Source: Bradyrhizobium sp. 149
Lineage (GTDB): Bacteria > Pseudomonadota > Alphaproteobacteria > Rhizobiales > Xanthobacteraceae
Assembly (NCBI RefSeq): GCF_023073915.1
Contig: NZ_JADPKK010000022.1
Location: forward strand, 1,612,001-1,676,000
Direction: 5' to 3'
DNA: 64,000 nucleotides
In this document: piece by piece, positions 41,411-49,654 of the stretch
Position numbering within the stretch: position 1 is the stretch's first letter
How the letters are laid out: every line of letters begins with the position of its first letter
Program-made: the position numbers and the translations under genes
The notes under the pieces: generated by a model
Seen by the model: only the letters and a program-made list of their open reading frames with translations
Database searches by the model: none
Told to the model about the DNA's origin: nothing

Positions 41411-42577
41411 CTAATGCTGCCACCTCACGGGCAGATTCTGCAGCCCGCGGAACGCCCAGCCGCCGATCCGCACCGGCTCGTCGTCGGCAAGCTCGAGCTT
41501 CTGGGCGCGCGCGAACAATGTCGGCAGCGCGACGTCAGCGATCATGGCGCGCGAGGCCCAGGCGCCGGCGCAGAAATGCGGACCGGCGCCGAACGCGACG
41601 CTCTTGGCCGTATCGCGCCGCACGTCGAACTGGTCGGCGCGCTCAAAATGCTTTTCGTCGCGGTTGGCCGAGCCGAACATCAGGAACACCCGCTCGTCCG
41701 TCTCGAACGAAACGTCGCGGATCGACCAGGGCTTTGCGATGCGCCGCGGCGACATGCCGATCGGCGAGATCCAGCGGGCATATTCCTCGAAGGCCTGAAG
41801 CCAGGTCACCTTGCCGCTGCGCACGAGATCGAGCTGCTCGGGATGGCTCAGCAGCGCCCACACCGTGCCGGCGATCGCCTTGCGCGGTTCGTTCTGGCCG
41901 CCGGATATCGCGAGTTTGACATTCGCGCGCATGCCCTCCATCGACATGCCCGAAGCGAGGAGCACGCCGAGGATGCTCTGGTCGGGATGCTTGCGCATCA
42001 CCGGCAGGATGTCGTCGATCGCCGCATCGATGCCTGATGTCGCCGCATGGCAACGCGCCTCGACCTCGGGGTCGCCGCTGTAGTTGGCGATACCCTCGAT
42101 CATGCCCTGCGACCAGGCATCCATATCCCCAAAGCCGATATTGGTGAGGCCGGTGATCGACTTCAGGCATTCGCCGGAGAACGGCAGCGCGAAGTCGCGC
42201 ATGAAATCGATCCGCCCCGGCGCGATCGCGTCGATGATGCGGTCGGCGTGGGCCTGGAACAGCGCGGTCCAGTGCGCCTTCACCGTCTTCGGCGACACCG
42301 TCGGAAACATCGCGCGGCGCTCGAGCTGGTGCGCCTCGCCGTCCTTGCGCATCATGTTGTGGCCCATCAGCCGGTTCATCAGGCCGGCAGGCTGGTGCGA
42401 GGAGAACACGTCGATCTGCTTCTCGGAGATCGAGATGTCGTCGCGGCTCGTCAGCAGGGTCGAGCCGAGCTGCGGCACGAAGGCGATCGGCGCCTCCTTG
42501 CGCATTGTCGCGAGCATCGGGTAGGGGTCGGCCCAGAATGCAACCGGGTCGATGTCGATGCGCGGCGCGGTGCTCAA
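41411..42577 (-). CDS. Cytochrome P450
   Basis: A 388-residue bacterial P450. The heme-thiolate loop is FGAGPHFCAGAWASR near residue 335, the ExxR element is EYAR near 265, and the I-helix segment is LAISGGQNEPRKAI near 222. In the I helix the usual acid-alcohol pair (D/E-T) is E-P, so the oxygen-activating Thr is absent. No ferredoxin or reductase gene is adjacent. The upstream LuxR-type gene in the same direction, 77 bases away, could regulate it. The substrate is unknown. Confidence 0.92.
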   Translation of the reverse strand: MSTAPRIDIDPVAFWADPYPMLATMRKEAPIAFVPQLGSTLLTSRDDISISEKQIDVFSSHQPAGLMNRLMGHNMMRKDGEAHQLERRAMFPTVSPKTVKAHWTALFQAHADRIIDAIAPGRIDFMRDFALPFSGECLKSITGLTNIGFGDMDAWSQGMIEGIANYSGDPEVEARCHAATSGIDAAIDDILPVMRKHPDQSILGVLLASGMSMEGMRANVKLAISGGQNEPRKAIAGTVWALLSHPEQLDLVRSGKVTWLQAFEEYARWISPIGMSPRRIAKPWSIRDVSFETDERVFLMFGSANRDEKHFERADQFDVRRDTAKSVAFGAGPHFCAGAWASRAMIADVALPTLFARAQKLELADDEPVRIGGWAFRGLQNLPVRWQH

Positions 42578-42654
42578 GCTTCGCTCCCTTGCTGTTCACC
42601 GCCAAGGCTAGCGGCTTCAGGAGGCGCCGTCTGTCCCCAGCGATTGGGACAGCT

Positions 42655-43443
42655 TCAGTTCAGGCGGCCCGGCCCCGCGAGCAGACCCAACACAATTCCA
42701 AACAATTCGTTCTGCGCGGAGATGCCGAGCCGCTCATAGGCGCGCTTGCGGTAGGTCAGTGTCGAATGCAGGCTGATGCCGAGGGCCTGCGAGATCGCCT
42801 CGGAACTGAATCCAGAGAGAATACGACGACAAACGTCCCGCTCGCGCGGCGTCAGATCGGCGAGCGGCGCGCGCGTCGCAAACAGCGCGGCGAGAGTCTG
42901 GTCGGTCGTCGCCGCCGGGCCGTGCTGGAAATGGCGTGCCACGCTTGCACTGATGGCGGGTGCGATGGCCTGAAGCCGCGCACGCTGGGAATCGCCGAAG
43001 CGGCCCTGCGCGGCGACGCGATAGAAATTGACGTAGAAGCAGGTGTCGTCGACCCAGATCGCGGTCGCGCATTTGTCGACGATGCCGGAATCGACAAAGA
43101 ACATCTTGCGGTAGCGTGCGCCGTACATGTGGGGCGCGAAGGCCGGCAGCAGTAGCGGCGCGCGGCCCTCGCCTTCGAACAGCGCATCGCGGTTGGGGTC
43201 GGACTCGTGGAACTGCCCGGCATAGGCCGCACCGAGATCGCCGCCGATCGGGATGTTGCCGGCATCGAGCAGGCAGCGCGCCGCGCCCGCGCGGCTTAGT
43301 GCGAAAACCATGCAATGGCCGACGCCGGCCTGCCGGCGCAGCGTATCGATCAGGATATCAGGGAAATCCGGGCGACCGATGGCGAGCACCGCTGGCGTGA
43401 CATCGCCAGCTGCCGGATTTGCGGGCCTCCCGTGAGGGCGCAT
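42655..43443 (-). CDS. LuxR-type helix-turn-helix transcriptional regulator
   Basis: A 262-residue regulator. The C-terminal LuxR domain covers ~195-255, with the sequence LTPRERDVCRRILSGFSSEA and ISQALGISLHSTLTYRKRAY followed by ERLGISAQNELF. The N-terminal 180 residues show no classic autoinducer-binding or receiver motifs; the region holds a few Cys and Trp residues and may be a small-ligand sensor. It stands directly upstream of the P450 gene and probably regulates that gene. Confidence 0.88.
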   Translation of the reverse strand: MRPHGRPANPAAGDVTPAVLAIGRPDFPDILIDTLRRQAGVGHCMVFALSRAGAARCLLDAGNIPIGGDLGAAYAGQFHESDPNRDALFEGEGRAPLLLPAFAPHMYGARYRKMFFVDSGIVDKCATAIWVDDTCFYVNFYRVAAQGRFGDSQRARLQAIAPAISASVARHFQHGPAATTDQTLAALFATRAPLADLTPRERDVCRRILSGFSSEAISQALGISLHSTLTYRKRAYERLGISAQNELFGIVLGLLAGPGRLN

Positions 43444-43559
43444 CCTGTTCTCCCTATCGCCTTTTGACGAAATTTATCAGCAATGGCCGCGCGGTGGAAG
43501 GAGGGTATCGCCGGATATCTCCCGCAACGTCGCCGAGCCGGGCGGACGAGGGTGGCGGC

Positions 43560-43919
43560 TCAAGAAGCAGCTTTCCGCAAAATCTTGTCCATTGCTTTTC
43601 CCTTGGCCAGCTCATCGATCAGCTTATCCAGGTAGCGGATCTCCCGCATCGTCGGGTCTTTGACATCCTCCACCCGGACACCGCAAACCACGCCTTTGAT
43701 CAGGTCGCGCGAAGGATTGATTGCAGGGGCTTTCGCAAAGAAGGTCTCAAAGTCCGTCCCCTGTTCCAGTTGAGTTTCCAGCTCCTTCTCACCATAGCCT
43801 GTCAACCATGAGATGACCTGGTCGACCTCTGCCTTGGTGCGTCCTTTCTTCTCCGCCTTCGCAACGTAGAGCGGGTAAACGCTTGCGAAGCTCGTCGTAT
43901 AGATGCGGTGTTTTGGCAT
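43560..43919 (-). CDS. DUF2200 family protein
   Basis: A 119-residue protein that is almost entirely the DUF2200 domain, with HRIYTTSFASVYPLYVAKAE at the start, VDQVISWLTGYGEKELE in the middle and CGVRVEDVKDPTMREIRYLD near the end. The ATG before PKHRIY has GGAG in front; a GTG two codons earlier is possible. Rich in Lys and Glu, it should be cytosolic. The function of the family is unknown. It is a single gene with no clear partner. Confidence 0.85.
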   Translation of the reverse strand: MPKHRIYTTSFASVYPLYVAKAEKKGRTKAEVDQVISWLTGYGEKELETQLEQGTDFETFFAKAPAINPSRDLIKGVVCGVRVEDVKDPTMREIRYLDKLIDELAKGKAMDKILRKAAS

Positions 43920-44215
43920 GACCACTCCAGGGGATCACTCGTTAGGGGCGGGGAGAGTTGAGAGTTGAAACTATACCGCAAATTCTCGCACCGGTCCGTC
44001 CGGTTTCCGAAGCGCTCGTTAGTCAAGAGCATCGGGTTCGTGAGCTCAGGATCGATCGACGTTTGCGTCGCAATGGTCAAAAACCACGCGGATAACCAAA
44101 CGAGACATCCGAGTAGTCGCCGCCCTTCTTAAGCTGCAATTTGCCCAATTCATACGTTGCGGCATCTTGTGCATATGCCGGGGTGAGGTCGGCAGGTCAT
44201 TGCATCGAGGTAGAC

Positions 44216-44809
44216 ATGAGCAATCCGATCTTCACTAGAAGCGACGGTGTGTGGCTGAATGAACCGGAACAATGGACCGCGCAGGGCGACACGCTTCAGA
44301 TCGTGACCGACAAGGCCACCGATTTCTGGCGGGAAACTCATTACGGCTTTACCCGAGACAGCGGGCATTTCCTGGGCTTTCCGACCGCCGAGGCATTCAC
44401 CGCCGAGTTGCGCGTCCACGGCGATTTCCAGGCGCTCTACGATCAGGCAGGCATCATGGTCCGCGTTGACGCGCAACATTGGGTCAAGGCCGGGATCGAG
44501 CTCTCGGACGGACGCGCCATGCTTTCGAGCGTCCTCACCAGTGAGCGGTCGGACTGGGCGACTGCTCCGTACGAGCACAATGCCGGCGACTTCCGGATGC
44601 GTGCGACGGTCGCAAACGGCGTCCTTCGTCTGCAGACCTCGGCTGATGGCAAGCTCTGGCCGCTGGTGCGACTTGCGCCATTCCCTGAGGCAGACCGTTA
44701 CCTCGTGGGGCCAATGGCCTGCACGCCCGAACGGGCCGGATTGAAAGTCGAGTTCTCGAGCTTTCGGCTGACGCCGCCGCTCGGCAAGGGTCTGCACGAT
44801 CTCGGCTGA
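44216..44809 (+). CDS. DUF1349 domain protein (concanavalin-like fold)
   Basis: A 197-residue protein matching DUF1349, a beta-sandwich family related to YsfA/regulation-of-enolase proteins. Recognisable segments are TDKATDFWRETHYGFTRDSG near residue 32, FQALYDQAGIMVRVD near 73, WVKAGIELSDGR near 93 and LVGPMACTPERAGLKVEFS near 165. The ATG has GAGG ahead. There is no signal peptide, so it should be cytosolic. It may bind a carbohydrate or small ligand, but no function is established. It begins a stretch of small rightward genes. Confidence 0.82.
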   Translation: MSNPIFTRSDGVWLNEPEQWTAQGDTLQIVTDKATDFWRETHYGFTRDSGHFLGFPTAEAFTAELRVHGDFQALYDQAGIMVRVDAQHWVKAGIELSDGRAMLSSVLTSERSDWATAPYEHNAGDFRMRATVANGVLRLQTSADGKLWPLVRLAPFPEADRYLVGPMACTPERAGLKVEFSSFRLTPPLGKGLHDLG

Positions 44810-45005
44810 CGGCAGACTGTCGCGGGCCGCGACTGGTCGCTCTGGCCCGGGGTCCATGACCCGCAACGCAATGCGCTGCACCGGCGACAGCAAATCCGCG
44901 TCAACTCCAATTGCAGTGCCCGTGACGGGCCTCACTGAAGCTGCCCAGCACTTGCGGCACTCTGCATCGTGGCTGCAACCCGCCGCCCAAACAGGAGGAC
45001 CTCAC

Positions 45006-45236
45006 ATGAAAACCGCTCGCCTTGCTCTCTTCGCTGGCCTCATTGGGCTCGGCTCTCTCCTCGGATCCGGACACTATTCACCTGCCGCAGCAGGCTTCGG
45101 TTCGCAATATGGGTGGATGGGAAACAAGCCCTACATGGACTGCCTGAAATACGTGGGGGCCTTCGGTGCCGACTACCCGAACCGAAGCAAGAACATTGAA
45201 ACTTGCAAGCACAATTACCTTCCGGGCGGCCGCTGA
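45006..45236 (+). CDS. Small secreted hypothetical protein
   Basis: A 76-residue protein behind a strong AGGAGG site. Residues 1-29 form a signal peptide (KTARLALFAGLIGLGSLLG, cleavage near AAA-G). The mature part of about 47 residues has two Cys residues (MDCLKYV and ETCKHN), which could form one disulfide, and several aromatic residues. Function is unknown. It sits between DUF1349 and a membrane-anchored protein gene in the same direction. Confidence 0.75.
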   Translation: MKTARLALFAGLIGLGSLLGSGHYSPAAAGFGSQYGWMGNKPYMDCLKYVGAFGADYPNRSKNIETCKHNYLPGGR

Positions 45237-45328
45237 AGTGACTAGCGTCCGCTGCTGGTGCGTCGAATCCGCCCCCGGCATCCGCACTCGCTCAGGTTTC
45301 AAGCGTATTGGAAGGCAAAGGAGCAGTT

Positions 45329-45910
45329 ATGCTCAAGGCAGAACCGACGTTTGAAGCTCTGGCATCGCATATCCAGCGCCAGGACCGATCCCTGAAGGCC
45401 ATGGGATGGAGCGTTCTGGGCGCTACAATCATGGCGGCTACGGCGATCCTTGCCTCGCAGTGGCACTCGACCGTCAGTGCCGGCACAGTCAAAGCCAAGA
45501 CCTTGTCCGTGGAAACCATCGCCTTGCGTAATGACACCGGCAAAATCGTCGCCTTGATCTCGTCCACGTCCGACGGAATGCCGCATATTTCGCTATTCGA
45601 TAGCCGCCAGAAGGTGCGACTCAGTATCGGGCTTCGCCAGGACGGCGCACCTTCGGTGTCGCTGTTGGATACAGAGCAGGGCTCCCGGGCCGTGCTGTCC
45701 TTGAATGATCATCAGAACGCGTCCTTGACGATGTTCAATGCTGCAAAAGTTCCTCGTGCCACGCTCGCCGTCGACGCCGTCAGCTCGGGTCACGTCGTTC
45801 TCTACGGGACCGGCGGTGGCCTAAACCTGTCCGCTTCCGATGGTCGGATGCAGTGGAATCCGGTGGACGGAGCCGTTCAGAACGTCCAAACGCGAAATAA
45901 GACCCAGTAA
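45329..45910 (+). CDS. Membrane-anchored protein with short beta-type repeats
   Basis: A 193-residue protein with a good GGAG site. A cytosolic N-terminal part of about 25 residues is followed by one transmembrane helix (MGWSVLGATIMAATAILAS). The outer part is built from loosely repeated units, each with a hydrophobic strand, a D-x-x-x turn and R/K (LFDSRQKVRLSIGLRQ, LLDTEQGSRAVLSL, MFNAAKVPRATLAV, NLSASDGRMQW). The repeats suggest a beta-roll or helix-like fold. I do not recognise a named family. Confidence 0.75.
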   Translation: MLKAEPTFEALASHIQRQDRSLKAMGWSVLGATIMAATAILASQWHSTVSAGTVKAKTLSVETIALRNDTGKIVALISSTSDGMPHISLFDSRQKVRLSIGLRQDGAPSVSLLDTEQGSRAVLSLNDHQNASLTMFNAAKVPRATLAVDAVSSGHVVLYGTGGGLNLSASDGRMQWNPVDGAVQNVQTRNKTQ

Positions 45911-46146
45911 ATTCCAGCCATAAAGTTCATGTCGGCTTCAGCCAAAGCTCTGGTCCGATTCGAGGCTGATGTTGTCGGGTGACGTAGGTGGGAAAGTTGG
46001 ACCAGCGCATGTCCTCATCTAGCGGCTGGCCGCCTGATGTCCGGTTTACTGCCAACAGCGGCCGAAGTCGCAGATGGGCCAACAGGCGACATGGGATCAT
46101 ATCGGCAAATGAAAGAGGCTGCCAACTGAGCTGGTCTCTTCGAGAG

Positions 46147-46353
46147 CTAAGAGGCACTGGTCTTTCTAATAAGCCGAATAGCGTTGATGCCTATCGTGAC
46201 GAGAAAGATGATGGTAACGCCAGCCAAAATCATCCACTCACCGTCCTTGCGCAGGGCTCTCTCAAACGCCACAATGGCGAGCGCACCGGAGGCGAACGAC
46301 ATAAAGAGCAGCGCAAAGAGCTGTGTGCCTGGTCCGTTCAAAATGCTTTTCAT
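46147..46353 (-). CDS. Small two-helix membrane protein
   Basis: A 68-residue protein with two transmembrane helices (QLFALLFMSFASGALAIVAF and WMILAGVTIIFLVTIGINAI), separated by a charged loop (ERALRKDGE). The ATG is preceded by GGGGAA. No family is recognised. It is alone on its strand in the region. Confidence 0.6.
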   Translation of the reverse strand: MKSILNGPGTQLFALLFMSFASGALAIVAFERALRKDGEWMILAGVTIIFLVTIGINAIRLIRKTSAS

Positions 46354-46476
46354 CTCCAGCGTTCCCCGTCCCTTTTCAACTCGAAATAAGGGCCGCCAAC
46401 TGAGGCAGCCTCTAGCGAACTAAGCTGGATCTTGTGCGGTGGCCCCTTCTGTTAGACCGGAACGGGGCAGTCATGG

Positions 46477-46629
46477 CTATTGCTTCCACTGGGGGCGCGA
46501 ACGGTCGTGCAGGTCATCGGCCCTTTGGGCGCGTCCGTTGTGGTGGCTGATGCTAAACCCGCAGATCTTGAAATGAACCCTCCTATCTTGGCCGCCCGAA
46601 ACAGCTACAAGATCGTTTTCCGTCAGCAT
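46477..46629 (-). CDS. Possible double-glycine leader-type small peptide
   Basis: A 50-residue frame that starts LTENDLVAVSGG, the L-x-x-x-(E/D)-L-x-x-V-S-G-G pattern seen in bacteriocin-like and other double-glycine leader peptides of rhizobia. The rest is polar with one Cys. A perfect ribosome site and ATG (AGGAG then ATGAGC) lie just upstream but in another frame, so the gene may be frameshifted or the later ATG may be used. No processing or export gene is adjacent. Confidence 0.35.
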   Translation of the reverse strand: MLTENDLVAVSGGQDRRVHFKICGFSISHHNGRAQRADDLHDRSRPQWKQ

Positions 46630-46843
46630 GGAGCGTTGCTCATTGAAGGTCTCCTGATCGTTTTCCGCGGCGAGACCATTCCCGCCAGCCGTGATCAGGG
46701 GATACGCGGTCCTGTTGTGAGACGCTGTGCTGCACGTCACACAGACATCACGCTCAAATCAGACCACAGCATTTTTCAAGCTACGCCACTTTGGTCGAAT
46801 AGGCCAGCACCCCTCCACTGGCCGCAAGCCCGCTATGGGTCTT

Positions 46844-46997
46844 GGCTGTGTGAAAATGCGAAGACGCTCAATGACGATAGAAGAAATACTCGTCCAAGAT
46901 AATTTTAGACTTCGAACTCGCAGTCCCATTCGACTTAAGAATTGAACTAAAGAATGCCATTCTCGTCGCGTTTCGATGTTGTGCGTTTTTACGCAGC
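46844..46997. repeat. MITE-like element, copy 1
   Basis: The element is 154 bases long, bounded by GGCTGTGTGAAAA and, inverted at the other end, GTTTTTACGCAGC. It is related along its length to the element at 49267-49412. It carries no open frame. It abuts the tail of the ~97 bp repeat and the duplicated reductase block. Confidence 0.55.
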
Positions 46998-46998
46998 A

Positions 46999-47691
46999 GG
47001 GGCCAGCAGCGGACGCTAGGGGCGTTGAGGCTGCTCGGAGTCAGCGCTCGCGCCGATAGTGCATAGCAACCGCGCCGCTGCGGAGCGGCTTCGCCGAGAC
47101 CAGCTTGAGCCGCCGTGCACTGGGCAGCCCACCCTGGTACAGAGTCGGGCCGTGGCCGGCAATCCTGGGGTGGACGAGGAGCTGATATTCGTCGATCAGA
47201 TCCAGCCGGTCCAACTCGGTTGCGAGTTTGCCGCTACCGAGGAGCACGCCGGCCGGAGTCGCGTCCTTGAGCCTCTGTACGCCTGTTCGCAGGTCGTCGG
47301 CGATGTGGTGGCTGTTGGCCCACGGGAAGTCCGTTCGCATCGACGACACCACGTACTTCGGTTTGGCGTCCAGCTTGACCGCCCACTCGCGTATCGCCGG
47401 CGGCGCCTCCACGTCGCCGCGAACGACCGCCGGCCAGTAGCTCTCCATCATCTCGTAGGTGATGCGGCCCCACAGCATCGCCCCGCCCTCGTCCATAAGG
47501 CGGGTGAAGAACGCGTGGGTCTCGTTGTCAGCGATTCCCTCCTCATGGTCGACGCAGCCGTCCAGGGTGACGTTTATGCTGAAGGTCAATAGTCCCATGC
47601 GACCAGCCTAGGCCATCCGCTCGAAAAAAGATGCAGGGCTAATACTCGCGGTTCATGTTCAGCTTCCGCTGTGGGGTCACAACCCGCCGAA
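46999..47691. repeat. Duplicated block, copy A
   Basis: About 690 bases nearly identical to 51546-52238 (about nine differences by eye, four in the gene). It contains the whole reductase gene and its promoter side. The block starts with the end of the ~97 bp repeat and runs into the start of another copy. Confidence 0.85.
47041..47598 (-). CDS. Dihydrofolate reductase-family protein (RibD C-terminal type), copy A
   Basis: A 185-residue protein of the YyaP/YwjB group, with the RibD_C fold. It starts GLLTFSINVTLDGCVDH, has the nucleotide-binding segment GGAMLWGRITYEMMESYW near residue 37 and ends with LIDEYQLLVHPRIAGHGPTL and YRRER. It differs from copy B by two residues (Val for Ala, Met for Thr). 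Such proteins are often NADPH-dependent reductases of unknown substrate rather than true DHFR. It is flanked by a MITE-like element and a repeat on either side, so it was probably copied by recombination. Confidence 0.88.
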   Translation of the reverse strand: MGLLTFSINVTLDGCVDHEEGIADNETHAFFTRLMDEGGAMLWGRITYEMMESYWPAVVRGDVEAPPAIREWAVKLDAKPKYVVSSMRTDFPWANSHHIADDLRTGVQRLKDATPAGVLLGSGKLATELDRLDLIDEYQLLVHPRIAGHGPTLYQGGLPSARRLKLVSAKPLRSGAVAMHYRRER

Positions 47692-47771
47692 CTGGGGGCC
47701 CGCTGCGAACTTCCGGTCTGCCCTTGTGAGCTGATATGCAGCGACGCCGCTCAAACGGAAGCGATGGGCCA
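47675..47771. repeat. ~97 bp repeat R1
   Basis: Begins GGTCACAACCCGCCGA, continues through CGAACTTCCGGTCTGC, then TGTGAGCTGATATGCAGCGA, and ends with CAAACGGAAGCGATGGGCC. It is related to 49415-49510 and 51456-51552. It starts at the right edge of duplicated block A. Confidence 0.7.
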
Positions 47772-47904
47772 CAAGCAGTTGTCGTGTGAACGGATCAACC
47801 TGACAGCAATCATAACAAATTGCGCGAGCGGCACCGTTTAGACAAGCATAGATTGCCTCTTCGCCTCGCGATATGTTTGGCCGGTTTCTTGGAAGGCGCA
47901 AAGC

Positions 47905-48222
47905 ATGCTACCCGCAGATTACGTCTTTGGCTTCGCTGTTGCGTTAGTCCTCGCATTCAACCTTTATTTTGGTCCTCGGATCGAACGCGACCGCGTTGCA
48001 ATTCAATGGGGACCAAATGGCGAGCCAACATGGTACGCTCCAAAATGGTTGGCCATGTGGGGAATTATTATCTTCATGGCGGCCGTGCGGCTCTTTATTT
48101 GGTTGGCTTCGACATACGCGCCGCAGCATGTGCACGGTGCTGAATTGGGAATAGTTATTTTCTCAATGATCGCCGCTGGCTCTCACCTATTTGTTTTGAT
48201 GAAGGCAAGAGCGAACGTCTGA
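47905..48222 (+). CDS. Three-helix membrane protein, DUF1648-like
   Basis: A 105-residue membrane protein with helices near residues 5-21 (DYVFGFAVALVLAFNLYF), 48-68 (WLAMWGIIIFMAAVRLFIWL) and 81-98 (LGIVIFSMIAAGSHLFVLM). The loop VAIQWGPNGEPTWYAPK resembles the DUF1648 motif found in SdpI-type immunity proteins (I-x-x-H-W-x-x-x-G-x-P-x-x-Y). The ATG has GGAAGG ahead. It stands alone; a role in immunity or signalling cannot be shown. Confidence 0.75.
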   Translation: MLPADYVFGFAVALVLAFNLYFGPRIERDRVAIQWGPNGEPTWYAPKWLAMWGIIIFMAAVRLFIWLASTYAPQHVHGAELGIVIFSMIAAGSHLFVLMKARANV

Positions 48223-48688
48223 CTTATTGGCGCAGGTCAGCTATGGGTCAATCGCGTCGGTGCAGACCTCTACCTGTCACTTCCAGTCCAGCCTCAACAG
48301 CGGACATAATGGAACCGGCCCAGTTGGTCCGAGACGGGCCAGAAGCGGGCATGGTACGTAGCCAACTTCTTGCATTCGAGAAGTATCAAACAACCAGACG
48401 ATTTCAGAGCCAAGGCAGACTTCACGTCAAGTCAGGCCAGCTCGCCTCTAGGATGCGAGTAGCACCGGCACACCCCTTGATTTTGCAATCTCCGTGGTAA
48501 CTACGCTTCATGATCAAAACGTCGTGCGCATCGTCGTCCCGTAAAAACGTAACCCGCTCTCGCTGGGCCGTGGAAGGAGTCGTGCGCTAGGAATTTGACG
48601 ACGCGATCCTTTCACCAGGCCCCGCCCGCATCGGACGGGGCCTTTTGTTTGGTCACGCTTCCTGCCGGCACAACAGCAGGAGCATCCG
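48223..48688. other. Intergenic region with possible small RNA
   Basis: About 465 bases without a supported protein gene. The 3' part contains complementary CGTCGTC (48532-48538) and GACGACG (48597-48603), then a strong terminator at 48619-48650. Together they could end a small RNA transcribed rightward. Confidence 0.4.
48619..48650 (+). terminator. Strong hairpin terminator with no protein gene ahead
   Basis: GGCCCCG and CGGGGCC pair over an 11-base loop region, followed by TTTTGTTT. No coding gene ends nearby on this strand, so the transcript it ends may be a small RNA or an attenuated leader of the DUF1127 gene. Confidence 0.7.
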
Positions 48689-49078
48689 ATGCCACCCCAA
48701 CAGACGACATCCGAGACCGGGCGCGATGCCGCAGGGCTCCGCCTCGACCTCGCCATTGCTTTGGTGAAAGACTCCCTGGGCAATGCTTTGGCCGAGGCGG
48801 GCCCCGATGCCTCCATGGCGCCGCTGAGAGACGCTTCCTCTGAAAAGGAAGCGGCTGGACCACCAGTCGCATCGACCCGGAGCGTCTTGAGTTTGCTCCA
48901 GGGATATTGGCGTGCGTTCAGAAAACGGCGCCGAGCCGAGAGTTTGCACAACCTGAGTGACAGAGAGTTGGCGGATATCGGCCTGACACCCAGTGACATC
49001 GACCACCTCGTCGCTCGCCGAGATATTGAAAGGCTCAGAGATGGCACGACGTATCTATGGCTGTCTCGTGGTGTGTGA
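48689..49078 (+). CDS. DUF1127 domain protein
   Basis: A 129-residue protein whose C-terminal 55 residues form a DUF1127 domain: YWRAFRKRRRAESLHNLSDR, then ELADIGLTPSDIDHLVARR. The domain is Arg-rich and helical. The N-terminal 65 residues are a low-complexity extension not present in short DUF1127 proteins. In related rhizobia small DUF1127 proteins can bind RNA and affect phosphate and carbon metabolism; this longer form may differ. It lies directly after the strong terminator, so read-through or a promoter in the gap would be needed. Confidence 0.85.
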   Translation: MPPQQTTSETGRDAAGLRLDLAIALVKDSLGNALAEAGPDASMAPLRDASSEKEAAGPPVASTRSVLSLLQGYWRAFRKRRRAESLHNLSDRELADIGLTPSDIDHLVARRDIERLRDGTTYLWLSRGV

Positions 49079-49266
49079 TGGTAAGTCACCGCCTGTTCTG
49101 CACTTTTATTGGCAGGCAGTCTGGCGGATCAGCGAAGCGTGATCCGCCACCTTTCTTCGATCGCCGTGACATGGTGGATTACACTAACGCCGATCCGCCA
49201 TCGAGCTGCGATCGCGACCAACACCAGTTGCAGATAGTGCCATCTTCTTCGTCCGCTAAGGGTCTT

Positions 49267-49412
49267 GGCTGTGTGAAAACGCGAAGAGGCTCAATCGCGA
49301 TAGAAGAACTAAAATTATTTTGGTCGTCAAACGCGCAAGCGGCTTCAGCTTAGAGATCAACGGAAGAATATCATTCTTCGTCGCCGTTCGCTTTTGGAGT
49401 TTTTACACAGCC
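49267..49412. repeat. MITE-like element, copy 2
   Basis: The element is 146 bases long with ends GGCTGTGTGAAAAC and GTTTTTACACAGCC, which are near-perfect inverted repeats. The internal sequence is related to the element at 46844-46997. It stops two bases before repeat R2. Confidence 0.55.
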
Positions 49413-49414
49413 AC

Positions 49415-49510
49415 GGTCACAAGCCGACGACTGGCGCTCGGCTGCAAACTTCCGGTCTGCTCCTGTGAGCCGACATGCAGCGACACCCCTCGAACGGAAG
49501 CGATGGGCCA
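49415..49510. repeat. ~97 bp repeat R2
   Basis: Begins GGTCACAAGCCGACGA, continues CAAACTTCCGGTCTGCTC and TGTGAGCCGACATGCAGCGA, and ends CGAACGGAAGCGATGGGCCA. It is related to R1 and R3. Confidence 0.7.
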
Positions 49511-49654
49511 GGAGCGGACGTCGCCCGCCTCTCTCGATCAGCTCCTCGCCTCTGAGCTAACCTTGTTGATGGCTGTGGCATTTGAGGCCGATTCTTGCTA
49601 ACATTTCAAAAGGTGCCAGTTCAGACCGGTGATGCTTCACGGCGGGAGAATCCC

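Larger units (their letters stand above)
46354..47040. other. Repeat-bearing intergenic region
   Basis: About 690 bases that hold a possible short peptide gene, a MITE-like element at 46844-46997 and the left edge of the duplicated reductase block. Longer open frames here run into the repeat and are not credible. Confidence 0.5.
49079..49654. other. Repeat-rich region before the cyclase gene
   Basis: About 575 bases with a MITE-like element (49267-49412) and the repeat R2 (49415-49510), and no supported gene. The open frame at 49320-49601 runs through both repeats and is rejected. Confidence 0.5.

Noticed and set aside
46480..46902. 140-codon rightward frame
   Set aside because: It runs into the MITE-like repeat and lacks a ribosome site or any domain.
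46909..46945. GAACT/AGTTC-like words near 46.9 kb as a fifth HxlR operator
   Set aside because: The half-sites do not have the seven-base spacing or inverted order and lie inside a repeat element.
49320..49601. 93-codon rightward frame
   Set aside because: It is made largely of the MITE-like element and repeat R2.
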